Source: Grimontia marina (GTDB lineage: Bacteria > Pseudomonadota > Gammaproteobacteria > Enterobacterales > Vibrionaceae). Taken from it: DNA of 55,399 nucleotides. The DNA lies in assembly GCF_900060185.1 (NCBI RefSeq), contig NZ_FIZY01000035.1, positions 1 to 55,399 of the forward strand, given 5' to 3'. Below, piece by piece: positions 26,156 through 33,525 of this stretch. Numbering within the stretch: the stretch's first letter is position 1; each line of letters opens with the position of its first letter. The translations under genes and the position numbers were made by a program. A model generated the notes under the pieces. That model saw only the letters and a list, made by a program, of their open reading frames with translations. It searched no databases and had not been told where the DNA came from.

Positions 26156-26227
26156 TTTTCTGGATTGTCTTGTTTGAGTGAAAAAAAGCGGCGTATTTTC
26201 AGCTAAGAATTTCAAGCAGTCCGTGAT

Positions 26228-26608
26228 TTAGCCCACGTTGTTGTAGCCTGATGGTTCTGCTTTGCCGTATGGGCAGTGGCGGCAGCCATTGCCACAACAG
26301 GTGCCACGGCGTAAATGGTACCAAGCCGAGAATACATAAAGTCCACGTTCGATGGTGTAATCCAGTCCTTCTACTAACTCTTTCTGCTCGCGATAGGGCT
26401 TTGCCAGACGAATCAAGTCATTGGTGCTGTATTCCTGATAGAGGGTTTCCAGCTTCTCGTTAATGCGTTTAGCCAGACAGGTTTTACACAGACACGAGAG
26501 GTTGTCCTCTGCTGCTGGAGGGAGAATATTGGGATACTGCATGCACCAGCATTGACCAGACTCAGCAGTGCATTCAAGCGCGCTTCCGCACTCAGGACAT
26601 TGACTCAT
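26228..26608 (-). CDS. Cysteine-rich CWC protein with C-terminal DUF5522-like motif
   Basis: A 126-residue cytoplasmic protein. The N-terminus has CPECGSALEC followed by CWC, as in the Cys-rich CWC family, probably a zinc site. The C-terminus has YVFSAWYHLRRGTCCGNGCRHCPYG (key residues CC, C, C), matching my memory of the DUF5522 family. The ATG at 26608 fits the conserved start; an upstream in-frame TTG at 26674 would add 22 residues without family support. Function is unknown. It lies just upstream of the PTS EIIB gene on the same strand. Confidence 0.8.
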   Translation of the reverse strand: MSQCPECGSALECTAESGQCWCMQYPNILPPAAEDNLSCLCKTCLAKRINEKLETLYQEYSTNDLIRLAKPYREQKELVEGLDYTIERGLYVFSAWYHLRRGTCCGNGCRHCPYGKAEPSGYNNVG

Positions 26609-26769
26609 GCTTACCACGGATTCGAGAAATGAGCGGGAATTGTACCTGAAAGGACGCTTGCGATCCTTCCCCAATACTCTGCGATCTAATTCACTCTTTG
26701 AGAACTTATTTTACTGTAAAAAGAAATGATAATAATTTGCATTCAATATTGTTTTGGGAGTGAATCGAC

Positions 26770-26928
26770 ATGGCAAGTGAACACGCCTTTCATAATGACC
26801 CTTTGTTAAGGGTTCGAGATCTTTGCGTTGACTACATCACGGATGATGGTCATTTCCGTGCGGTGAAATTGGTCAGTTTTGATATTTGTCGAGGTGAAGT
26901 CTTCGGCTTGACGGGGGAATCCAGTTGA
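26770..26928 (+). pseudogene. Truncated N-terminus of a peptide/chitobiose-type ABC ATPase
   Basis: A 52-codon frame with start ATG and a GGGAG site upstream. It reads as the beginning of a DppD/OppD-type ABC transporter ATPase: LLRVRDLCVDYITDDGHFRAV, then VSFDICRGEVFGLTGESS and a TGA stop. The break falls within the Walker A region, where a functional protein would continue GCGKST. No further piece of the gene follows. It is a remnant left by a deletion or insertion; the similarity is strongest to ATPases of oligopeptide or chitin-oligosaccharide uptake systems. Confidence 0.75.
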
Positions 26929-27245
26929 CTATTGATTGCCTTTTTCTCATACAACAAATTTAGTTAACATCCTGTTAACAGAAACTGCATTTACACTCAA
27001 TTTCAAGACAAAGCCTTCTTTGAATTCAGGATATATCTATTGCCAGTCGTGGACTTTCCTTACATAAGTCTTTCGCTGCGGATTGATTTTTAAGCTAATC
27101 AAATCATTTTCTCATTGAGTGAGTGGAATATCTCTCCTTTTGACTATTTATGCGTAATTAGCTTGTGCAGATTTTGCCAGTTGACAGTTAGTTAGACAAA
27201 AGAAAGGGTTTTCACGACTGCATAACTAAAATCATGGAGGTAATT
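26929..27245 (+). promoter_or_regulatory. Upstream region of the dicarboxylate symporter with ArcA-like box
   Basis: About 315 bp without a gene. GTTAA-N6-GTTAA at 26963-26978 has the 11-bp direct-repeat spacing of ArcA boxes; the same bases also form a palindrome (GTTAAC twice). ArcA commonly represses C4-dicarboxylate and respiratory genes, so control of the symporter is plausible. The GGAGGT at 27237-27242 sets the start at 27246. Confidence 0.45.
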
Positions 27246-28595
27246 ATGGTAGACGCTGCATCAAACGGTGATGGCAAGATGAGCCTAACCGCCAAGGTTA
27301 TTGTCGGCTTGGTAGCCGGTATTATTCTTGGACTCGCTATTAACATTCTGGGCTTAAACCCAGCAGATGGATTTGTTGACATCTACATTACAAACGGTTT
27401 GTTCCACGTTGTGGGAAAAATGTTTGTTAACGCGTTGAAAATGATGGTCGTTCCGCTGGTACTTTTCTCGCTAATTTGCGGGGTTTGCGGGATTGGTGAC
27501 ATTAAAACGCTTGGCCGGGTGGGTTCTAAATCCTTTGGTCTTTACATTCTGACTACTGCTGTTGCGATAGCCGTTGCAATCACAATCGCATCAATCAGCG
27601 GTATCGGTACTGGCATGCAAATGGCGGCTGATACCGCATTCTCGGGTCGTGAAGCCCCGCCACTTTCTCAAGTACTTATCGACATCATCCCAAACAACCC
27701 AGTGAATGCGCTTTCTGAGGGTGAGATGCTGCAAATCATCTTCTTCGCGATCCTGATGGGTGTGTGCATTTTGATGGTGGGTAAAGAAGCGAAGAAAGTG
27801 GTTGAGCTGGTGGAAGTGTTGAACGAAATCATGATGAAGATGGTTACGCTCATCATGGAGATCGCTCCTTACGCAGTGTTCTGTTTGATCGCCAAAGCCA
27901 TGGCTAACCTAGGTTTAGGACTTTTCGTTGAACTGATTGGCTACGTGGTCGTGCTGATTGCTATTCTGTTACTGCACCTCTTTGTGGTTATCCCGACCAT
28001 TCTGAAAGTCTTCTCTGGCTTGAACATCGTGACCTTTATGAAGAAGGCGCGCAACATGCAGGTATTCGCTTTCAGTACTGCAAGCTCGAACGCGACTATT
28101 CCTGTTACGCTGCGTACCGTGACTGAGCGTATGGGTGTGAAGAACTCTGTCGGTTCTTTCACCGTTCCGTTCGGAGCAACTATCAACATGGATGGTACGG
28201 CGATCATGCAGGGTGTGGCGACGGTATTTATCGCCAATATCTATGGCATTGACCTGGGTGTTGGTGGCTTCCTGACCGTTATCTTAATGGCTGTGCTGGC
28301 TTCCATCGGTACCGCGGGTGTACCAGGTGTTGGTTTAATCATGTTGTCGATGGTATTCGCGCAGGTTGGTCTGCCGCTGGAGGGCATTGGCTTGATTCTG
28401 GGTGTTGACCGCTTGTTGGATATGGTGCGTACTGCGGTTAACGTGACTGGTGATGCGGCGGTAAGCTGTATTGTTGCGAAGAGCGAAGGTAAGCTGAATG
28501 AGTCAATCTTTAACGACCCGACTGCTGGTGTTGTTACGCATGTGGAAATTGACCACGATGCGGAAAAAGAATTGGCAGATATCGCCAAAGGCTAA
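27246..28595 (+). CDS. Dicarboxylate/amino acid:cation symporter (DAACS family)
   Basis: A 449-residue inner-membrane symporter of the GltP/DctA family. Family signatures are visible: FSTASSNATIPVTL (the serine-rich hairpin), then NMDGTAIMQGVATVFIAN and VNVTGDAAVSCIVAK in the last third. It imports glutamate/aspartate or C4-dicarboxylates with protons or sodium; substrate choice cannot be settled. The start at 27246 is chosen because GGAGGT lies just before it, while the earlier ATG at 27234 overlaps that ribosome-binding site. It ends at a strong terminator and stands alone. Confidence 0.9.
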   Translation: MVDAASNGDGKMSLTAKVIVGLVAGIILGLAINILGLNPADGFVDIYITNGLFHVVGKMFVNALKMMVVPLVLFSLICGVCGIGDIKTLGRVGSKSFGLYILTTAVAIAVAITIASISGIGTGMQMAADTAFSGREAPPLSQVLIDIIPNNPVNALSEGEMLQIIFFAILMGVCILMVGKEAKKVVELVEVLNEIMMKMVTLIMEIAPYAVFCLIAKAMANLGLGLFVELIGYVVVLIAILLLHLFVVIPTILKVFSGLNIVTFMKKARNMQVFAFSTASSNATIPVTLRTVTERMGVKNSVGSFTVPFGATINMDGTAIMQGVATVFIANIYGIDLGVGGFLTVILMAVLASIGTAGVPGVGLIMLSMVFAQVGLPLEGIGLILGVDRLLDMVRTAVNVTGDAAVSCIVAKSEGKLNESIFNDPTAGVVTHVEIDHDAEKELADIAKG

Positions 28596-28610
28596 TAAGT
28601 CTGACAGACA

Positions 28611-28636
28611 AAAGAGCGCCTATAGGCGCTCTTTTT
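28611..28636 (+). terminator. Rho-independent terminator after the symporter gene
   Basis: GAGCGCC-TATA-GGCGCTC, a perfect 7-bp stem, followed by TTTTT, 16 bp after the stop codon. Confidence 0.95.
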
Positions 28637-28680
28637 ATGTGTAATTACCGGCTGAATGTCAGTTGGTTATTTGCTGAGAT

Positions 28681-28748
28681 TAGGGTCTGTTGATCAATGG
28701 TGGTTAAATTTTGCTGCAAAAATCATCACCAAAGGTCAACAGACCCTA
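28681..28748. mobile_element. MITE, minimal 68-bp copy
   Basis: TA at each end, then GGGTCTGTTG and its complement; the two ends form inverted repeats with about three mismatches over 22 bp, leaving almost no interior. The right end shares about 30 bp (CTGTTGACC through TTTTTGCAGCA) with the longer copy at 23969-24236. Its minus-strand end provides the last three codons and the stop of the adjoining Nudix-PAP2 gene. Confidence 0.82.
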
Positions 28749-30079
28749 GGAACCACCCAAGACAAGAGGGCAGCCAGGACGGCAAAGCCAAGCGTTGTCA
28801 CTGCGAGGATTTCGATACTCGAGTTAGAGAGTAGTCCAACTCCACCAATGAACAGAGCAACCATAGCGACACTGCTAAGCGACCAGATGAATCCTTTTTT
28901 GCCCAAAGGTGTTTCAAAAGTCGGCTCTCGCTTTTTTATCAGCAATAGCATCAAGGAAAAGGCAAGGGAGAATGCCGCGCAGTAAAGGAAAGTTGGTTGG
29001 ATTTGAGTGGCTGCCAACGGAAGGGCGACAACACCAATAAGTGCCCATAATGCCGGAGACACAATTTTATTATCGCGTTGAGCTAGTGCCTCTGAAACTG
29101 CCACAACCAATGTACCTACCACTGCGCCTGCCAGCACATCCGTGACATAGTGAACACCAAGATAGACACGGCTTAAGGCGACCAGTACCGAAGGCACTAG
29201 CCAAATTGCCAGATTCCCTTTACCCGCTTGCTTTAGCCATAGATAAACTAACCCCCATACGGTAAAAGCTATTGCGGTATGTCCACTTGGGAATGCAAAG
29301 CCTGAAGCACCTGTAAGCTGAAGGTCTGGGAACAGATAAAAAGGTCTGGGAACGGCGAAATGCAACTTCGCGAAGCTGACAATCAAGGTGATGGCGACTG
29401 TCGTAAACATCAGTTGAGAAACGCGTTTCACCCCGCCAGACGCCATTGCAATTGGGATAAGCACGAAGAATAACACGCTGCTTCCCATTGCCGAGGACGC
29501 TGTAAGCAGTCCACCAAAAATGGAAGGCATTGCCTTGATGGCTTGTTGTAGCGCTTGGTTAAGTGACGCATTCCTGACGTTGAACTCACTACTGAGGTGA
29601 CTGAAATCGTCAAAATGGGAGGTTTGGCTTGGAGTGGAGGTTTTGATCCATGTTGGGATCGCTTTTATTTGGTCTGGAAATCGCACTTCATTGATGTGGA
29701 TTGAAGCAGGCTTCATCATCGCGACGTTTCGCACTTCCCGGCCAAAATGTTCAGCATGCCAACTAGCAACCATTGCGTTGCCATCTGCTTGATTGTGAAT
29801 ACTAACGGGGGACAGTGCCCGACAATCAAACAGAACGGCTTTGTCCAGCCTTGCGAATTCTTTTATAACCTCAACAGTTATACCTGTCTCTTCCAATGTT
29901 TCCCGAATAGCTGCATCGGCGGGATTATCACTGTCCACAAAGCCACCTGGTATTGAAATACGGTTATTTAGAATGTCCTTGGTGACAAGGACGCGGCCCT
30001 GATTGTCGGAGACCAAACAGGCTGCACCTCTTATGGTTTCCATTTGTTCGTTAGCAAATGCGGGTAAGTAAAAGGGCAA
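28736..30079 (-). CDS. Nudix hydrolase / PAP2 phosphatase fusion with disrupted signal peptide
   Basis: A 447-residue two-domain protein. Nudix domain, residues about 15-150: box GGFVDSDNPADAAIRETLEETGI in parts GGFVDSD and REtlEETGI, with Asn in place of the first Glu. PAP2 domain, about 200-345, with all three lipid-phosphatase motifs: K-x6-RP (KLHFAVPRP), PSGHTA and SRVYLGVHYVTD, within several membrane helices. Such fusions are known in Vibrionaceae. They may dephosphorylate nucleotide or isoprenoid pyrophosphates at the membrane. The in-frame start is only a TTG at 30079. In the +1 frame an ATG at 30116 begins a good signal peptide; deleting one T from either of two T6 tracts joins it to LPAFA|NE. 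The stop codon lies inside a MITE. Confidence 0.78.
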   Translation of the reverse strand: MPFYLPAFANEQMETIRGAACLVSDNQGRVLVTKDILNNRISIPGGFVDSDNPADAAIRETLEETGITVEVIKEFARLDKAVLFDCRALSPVSIHNQADGNAMVASWHAEHFGREVRNVAMMKPASIHINEVRFPDQIKAIPTWIKTSTPSQTSHFDDFSHLSSEFNVRNASLNQALQQAIKAMPSIFGGLLTASSAMGSSVLFFVLIPIAMASGGVKRVSQLMFTTVAITLIVSFAKLHFAVPRPFYLFPDLQLTGASGFAFPSGHTAIAFTVWGLVYLWLKQAGKGNLAIWLVPSVLVALSRVYLGVHYVTDVLAGAVVGTLVVAVSEALAQRDNKIVSPALWALIGVVALPLAATQIQPTFLYCAAFSLAFSLMLLLIKKREPTFETPLGKKGFIWSLSSVAMVALFIGGVGLLSNSSIEILAVTTLGFAVLAALLSWVVPRVC

Positions 30080-30308
30080 AAAAGCAAAGAAAAAAGGTAA
30101 GTAGTTTTCTTGTCATCGTCTCGTTCGAATTGTTTTAGTTGTTGGGCATTCTAGCAATCATGGACAGGGAGGGTATGAGAAAGTTTAAAATTCGTTTTGA
30201 ACGTTAATTTCGCTTTTTTGAGATGTTGTATTTTCTGGCTTGCAGCATGTTTTTGTGGAAGTTTTGGCTGATTTTTAAGCACTCGAATCAAAACTTGAAA
30301 AAAGGGGG

Positions 30309-30337
30309 TTTACAGCTTTCGGAGACCTCGCTAATAT
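30309..30337 (+). promoter_or_regulatory. tRNA-Ser promoter, copy 1
   Basis: TTTACA at 30309-30314 and TAATAT at 30332-30337 with a 17-bp spacer, then a GC-rich discriminator, just upstream of tRNA-Ser. The same boxes and spacing recur before the second tRNA-Ser at 38527-38555. Confidence 0.85.
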
Positions 30338-30350
30338 TCGCGGCACTTAC

Positions 30351-30441
30351 GGAGAGATGGCTGAGTGGTTGAAAGCACCGGTCTTGAAAACCGGCATACG
30401 TTAATAGCGTATCTAGGGTTCAAATCCCTATCTCTCCGCCA
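30351..30441 (+). tRNA. tRNA-Ser(UGA), copy 1
   Basis: 91 bases with encoded CCA. Acceptor GGAGAGA pairs with TCTCTCC; the anticodon stem CCGGT/ACCGG encloses loop CTTGAAA with anticodon TGA; a long variable arm (CATACGTTAATAGCGTATC) is typical of serine tRNAs. The gene at 38569-38659 is identical. Confidence 0.97.
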
Positions 30442-30484
30442 CATTCTGGAAGTTGGGCTGTAAAGCCGGATTTCATCAAGAATT

Positions 30485-30561
30485 GGAGCGGTAGTTCAGT
30501 TGGTTAGAATACCGGCCTGTCACGCCGGGGGTCGCGGGTTCGAGTCCCGTCCGCTCCGCCA
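30485..30561 (+). tRNA. tRNA-Asp(GUC)
   Basis: 77 bases with encoded CCA. Acceptor GGAGCGG pairs with CCGCTCC; the anticodon loop CTGTCAC gives anticodon GTC; T loop GTTCGAGTC. It follows tRNA-Ser by 43 bp and is probably in the same transcript. Confidence 0.97.
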
Positions 30562-30960
30562 ACACAATGAAGCCTCGACAGAAATGTCGGGGCTTTTTTG
30601 TATTTGTCAGATTCCAAGAGAGGGGACTCTCACGAGCCATGCGGCTTGAGTCCCGCTGGAGCGCCAGCCCGGCCGTTCCGCCAACACAATGAAGCCTCGA
30701 CAGAAATGTCGGGGCTTTTTTGTATTTATCAGATTCCAAGAGGGGGACTCTCACGAGCCATACGGCTTGAGTCCCGCTGGAGCGCCAGCCCGGCCGTTCC
30801 GCCAACGATTAGAGCCTGATGCGAAAGCGTCAGGCTTTTTTCTTATACGCGCCCCAGAAAGTGCTGAGCACTTTGGGCCGCGTCCGGGAGCCCGGCGCGC
30901 TCTAGTCCGTCCGCTCCGCCAACAAAATGAAGTCTCGACAGAAATGTCAGGGCTTTTTTG
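30551..30960 (+). repeat. Four periodic tRNA-tail plus terminator units
   Basis: The 3' end of tRNA-Asp (CCGCTCCGCC at 30551) is echoed as CCGTTCCGCC at 30673 and 30794 and CCGCTCCGCC again at 30911: periods of 122, 121 and 117 bp. Each is followed by a terminator-like hairpin with GAAA loop and T6 (about 30570-30599, 30692-30721, 30811-30840, 30930-30959). Units 2 and 3 share a nearly identical body including GGGACTC ... GAGTCCC. They look like remains of duplicated tRNA-Asp genes that have lost their 5' parts. No intact second tRNA-Asp is present. Confidence 0.75.
30570..30599 (+). terminator. Terminator of the tRNA-Ser/tRNA-Asp transcript
   Basis: AAGCCTCGACA-GAAA-TGTCGGGGCTT hairpin followed by six T residues, directly after tRNA-Asp. 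Copies follow in the repeat units downstream. Confidence 0.92.
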
Positions 30961-31139
30961 TATCTCAAAATCCCACTCACTTGACCTTGTTCGGAACTTT
31001 TCACATCAAATAGCTGCCTGAAGAATAAGGGGAACGACACATGTCGTTACACAGGATGAGGTATCCAACCTTTACATCTTGCGGTTGTCAGGGAACAATC
31101 GACTAAAGCTAGAAATACATAGCCCCAAATTGGAAGATT

Positions 31140-31844
31140 ATGAGTAATACCGAAACTAAAAAGCCGAAAAAGCCGAACGCATTGTTCGAAATTGTCTTTA
31201 ACGTATTTTTGCCTTCATTCATTTTGATGAAGTTTAGCGGTGAAGAACACCTTGGCACCGTGATGGCGTTGGTTGTGGCGCTGGCTTTCCCGGTAGCATA
31301 TGGTGGTATGGAACTCATCCGCAGTAAGAAACTGAACTTGATTGCTGCACTGGGCTTTGTCAGTGTGCTGTTGACGGGGGGGATTGGCCTTCTCGAACTG
31401 GACACTCAATGGCTGGCGATTAAGGAAGCGTTGATTCCCGGTCTGATTGGTCTGGCGGTACTCTTTTCTACCTTCACGCCTTACCCTATTGTGAAGAAGA
31501 TGATTTTCAACGACACGCTGCTTAACCTTGAACTTATCAAAGAACGTTTGGCACAAACTAACAATACCGAATCGTTTGAGCGTTGCCTGACAACGTCCAA
31601 CTATCTGTTTGCCAGCACCTTCGTTTTCTCATCAGCGATGAATTATTTCCTCGCAACCTGGATTGTTACCAGTCCGGCAGGCACTGCGGCATTCAATGAA
31701 GAACTGGGCAAGATGACGCTCTATAGCTACCCAATGATTGCGATCCCAAGCATGTTGATGATGCTGGGTATTTTCTACTACGTTTGGCGTCAGGTACGTG
31801 CGATGACCAAACTGGAGACTGAACAAATCTTCCATTTGAAGTGA
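31140..31844 (+). CDS. Integral membrane protein, VC0807-like family
   Basis: A 234-residue inner-membrane protein with about six hydrophobic helices. It resembles the uncharacterised VC0807 family named for a V. cholerae protein, itself loosely like intracellular septation protein A: the opening FEIVFNVFLPSFILMKF, the TPYPIVKKM loop after helix 4, and TSNYLFASTFVFSSAMNYFLA. Start ATG at 31140 has GGAAG upstream. It stands alone and ends at a terminator. Function is not known; the family name is from memory. Confidence 0.78.
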   Translation: MSNTETKKPKKPNALFEIVFNVFLPSFILMKFSGEEHLGTVMALVVALAFPVAYGGMELIRSKKLNLIAALGFVSVLLTGGIGLLELDTQWLAIKEALIPGLIGLAVLFSTFTPYPIVKKMIFNDTLLNLELIKERLAQTNNTESFERCLTTSNYLFASTFVFSSAMNYFLATWIVTSPAGTAAFNEELGKMTLYSYPMIAIPSMLMMLGIFYYVWRQVRAMTKLETEQIFHLK

Positions 31845-31867
31845 GTTTAGCTCAATGATAAATCGAC

Positions 31868-31898
31868 AAGCCCGGTTTTCTAGCCGGGCTTTCTCTTT
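31868..31898 (+). terminator. Rho-independent terminator after the VC0807-like gene
   Basis: AAGCCCGG / CCGGGCTT, a perfect 8-bp stem with an eight-base loop, followed by TCTCTTT. Confidence 0.88.
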
Positions 31899-31962
31899 GT
31901 TAGTTTTTATCCAAAGCAGCCTTTTGTGCTTGTTCGGTAATCAAACCATGAAATTTAACAAA

Positions 31963-32000
31963 AGTGATCATTGTCACACACGGTTTGGCTTTGCTATATT
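31963..32000 (+). promoter_or_regulatory. nupC promoter with CRP site
   Basis: AGTGA-TCATTG-TCACA at 31963-31978 matches the CRP consensus in nine of ten arm positions. TTGTCA (31971-31976) and TATATT (31995-32000) form a -35/-10 pair with an 18-bp spacer. CRP activation of nupC is established in enteric bacteria. Confidence 0.7.
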
Positions 32001-32120
32001 CTCCGCCCGGTTAAAGCGAGCGCTTTTCGTTAACGAATGGCGTGAATAACCAAGCTTTCAATCGGCTGCAAAATGGAAACTTGCCCCAAGGAACTGGGCC
32101 CAGCGTAACTGTGAGCATGA

Positions 32121-32165
32121 ATACCCAAACAAACTACATCCTGTATCTTCAGGTCGTTTGGGTAT
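32121..32165 (+). repeat. Hairpin containing dispersed repeat, copy 2
   Basis: Perfect 10-bp arms ATACCCAAAC (32121-32130) and GTTTGGGTAT (32156-32165) lie in the nupC leader. On the minus strand the element reads like the repeat at 4531-4553 over 23 positions with two differences. It may influence leader folding of nupC mRNA or be a small repetitive element. Confidence 0.65.
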
Positions 32166-32286
32166 ATGGGCCTTTGATATTCGCCTTTGGGTAAGACAGC
32201 AATTGTAGCCTCCTGCCAAGTTGCCTTTCCCTGCGCGCGTTTTATCAAAACCTGCCAAAATCCAGATACTTAAGCAAGGTAACATA

Positions 32287-33495
32287 ATGCAAATCTTCTA
32301 CAGCTTGGCCGGCGTATTGGCCCTGTTGGCGTGTGCTTACGCACTATCAGACAGTCGTCGTGACATCAATTGGCGAACTGTTCTTGGCGCTTTCTCTCTT
32401 CAGGCCGGATTCGCCGCGTTGGTTCTCTATTTCCCCCTTGGTCAATCTCTTCTTGGTTCAATCAGCCACGGCGTTTCAGGATTATTAGCTTTTGCGGACG
32501 AAGGTATCGGCTTCGTTTTCGGTGATTTAGCAAGTGGCAATTTCATTTTTGCTATCCGCGTTCTTCCTCTGATCATCTTCCTTTCCGCCATCATTTCTCT
32601 TCTCTATTACCTTGGTATCATGCAATGGCTGATCAAAATGATTGGCGGTGCAATTCGACGTTTTCTGGGTACTTCTCAGGTTGAGTCTTTGGCTGCGACC
32701 AGCAACATTTTCCTTTCACAGAGTGAGTCTTCACTGGTTATTCGCCCATTCCTGAAGAACATGACCCGTTCAGAGTTGTTTGCCATCATGGTGGGTGGTA
32801 TGGCTTCTGTCGCTGGCTCTGTTCTAGGTGGTTATGCTGCTCTGGGTATCGAATTGAAGTACCTGATTGCGGCGAGCTTTATGGCTGCTCCGGGTGGCCT
32901 CTTGATGGCAAAGATGCTGGTGCCAGAGCGTGAAGTTGCGATTGACCAATCAAACATCGAGCTAGAGAAGAGTACAGATGTTAACGCGATTGATGCATTG
33001 GCATCAGGTGCAATGAACGGTGTGAAAGTGGCCGTGGCTGTCGGTACCATGTTGATTGCCTTCGTCAGCGTGATTGCAATGGTAAACGCAGGGTTTGAAA
33101 TTGTGGGTACTTGGTTTGGATATGATGGCCTCACGCTACAGTTAATCTTCGGTTACCTTTTCTCTCCACTGGCATTTGCAGCGGGTATTCCTTGGAATGA
33201 AGCGCTCAGTGCGGGAGCACTGATTGGTCAGAAGACAATTCTTAACGAATTCGTTGCATTCATGGATTTTGTAAACGTAAAAGACGCGCTGACAGAGCAC
33301 AGCCAAACCATTGTCACCTTTGCTCTGTGTGGTTTTGCCAACATTGGTTCGATTGCGATTAACCTAGGCTCAATCGGTGCTATGGCGCCGGAGCGTAGGC
33401 AGGATGTAGCAAAGCTAGGCTTCCGAGCCGTTGTGGCGGCGACTTTAGCTAACTTGATGAGTGCTGCGCTGGCAGGCGTGTTTATTGCGTTATAG
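32287..33495 (+). CDS. nupC: Concentrative nucleoside transporter
   Basis: A 402-residue CNT-family nucleoside:cation symporter of the inner membrane. The start MQIFYSLAGVLALLACAYALS is typical, and the ATG at 32287 with AAGG upstream is preferred over a frame start at 32221 that adds 22 unrelated residues. Signature blocks are SQSESSLVIRPF, GGMASVAGSVLGGYAALG and the AGIPWNEA segment, matching the nucleoside- and sodium-binding regions of CNT proteins. The CRP site and the long structured leader fit nucleoside uptake under catabolite control. It is convergent with the PAS sensor gene, 30 bp away. Confidence 0.92.
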   Translation: MQIFYSLAGVLALLACAYALSDSRRDINWRTVLGAFSLQAGFAALVLYFPLGQSLLGSISHGVSGLLAFADEGIGFVFGDLASGNFIFAIRVLPLIIFLSAIISLLYYLGIMQWLIKMIGGAIRRFLGTSQVESLAATSNIFLSQSESSLVIRPFLKNMTRSELFAIMVGGMASVAGSVLGGYAALGIELKYLIAASFMAAPGGLLMAKMLVPEREVAIDQSNIELEKSTDVNAIDALASGAMNGVKVAVAVGTMLIAFVSVIAMVNAGFEIVGTWFGYDGLTLQLIFGYLFSPLAFAAGIPWNEALSAGALIGQKTILNEFVAFMDFVNVKDALTEHSQTIVTFALCGFANIGSIAINLGSIGAMAPERRQDVAKLGFRAVVAATLANLMSAALAGVFIAL

Positions 33496-33525
33496 CTTGT
33501 TCAAGCCAAAGAATGAAGAAGTCCA

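Noticed and set aside
30476-31040. Frames over the tRNA-Asp and tail repeats
   Set aside because: The region is made of tRNA, tRNA fragments and terminators; repeated peptides there only reflect the DNA repeat.
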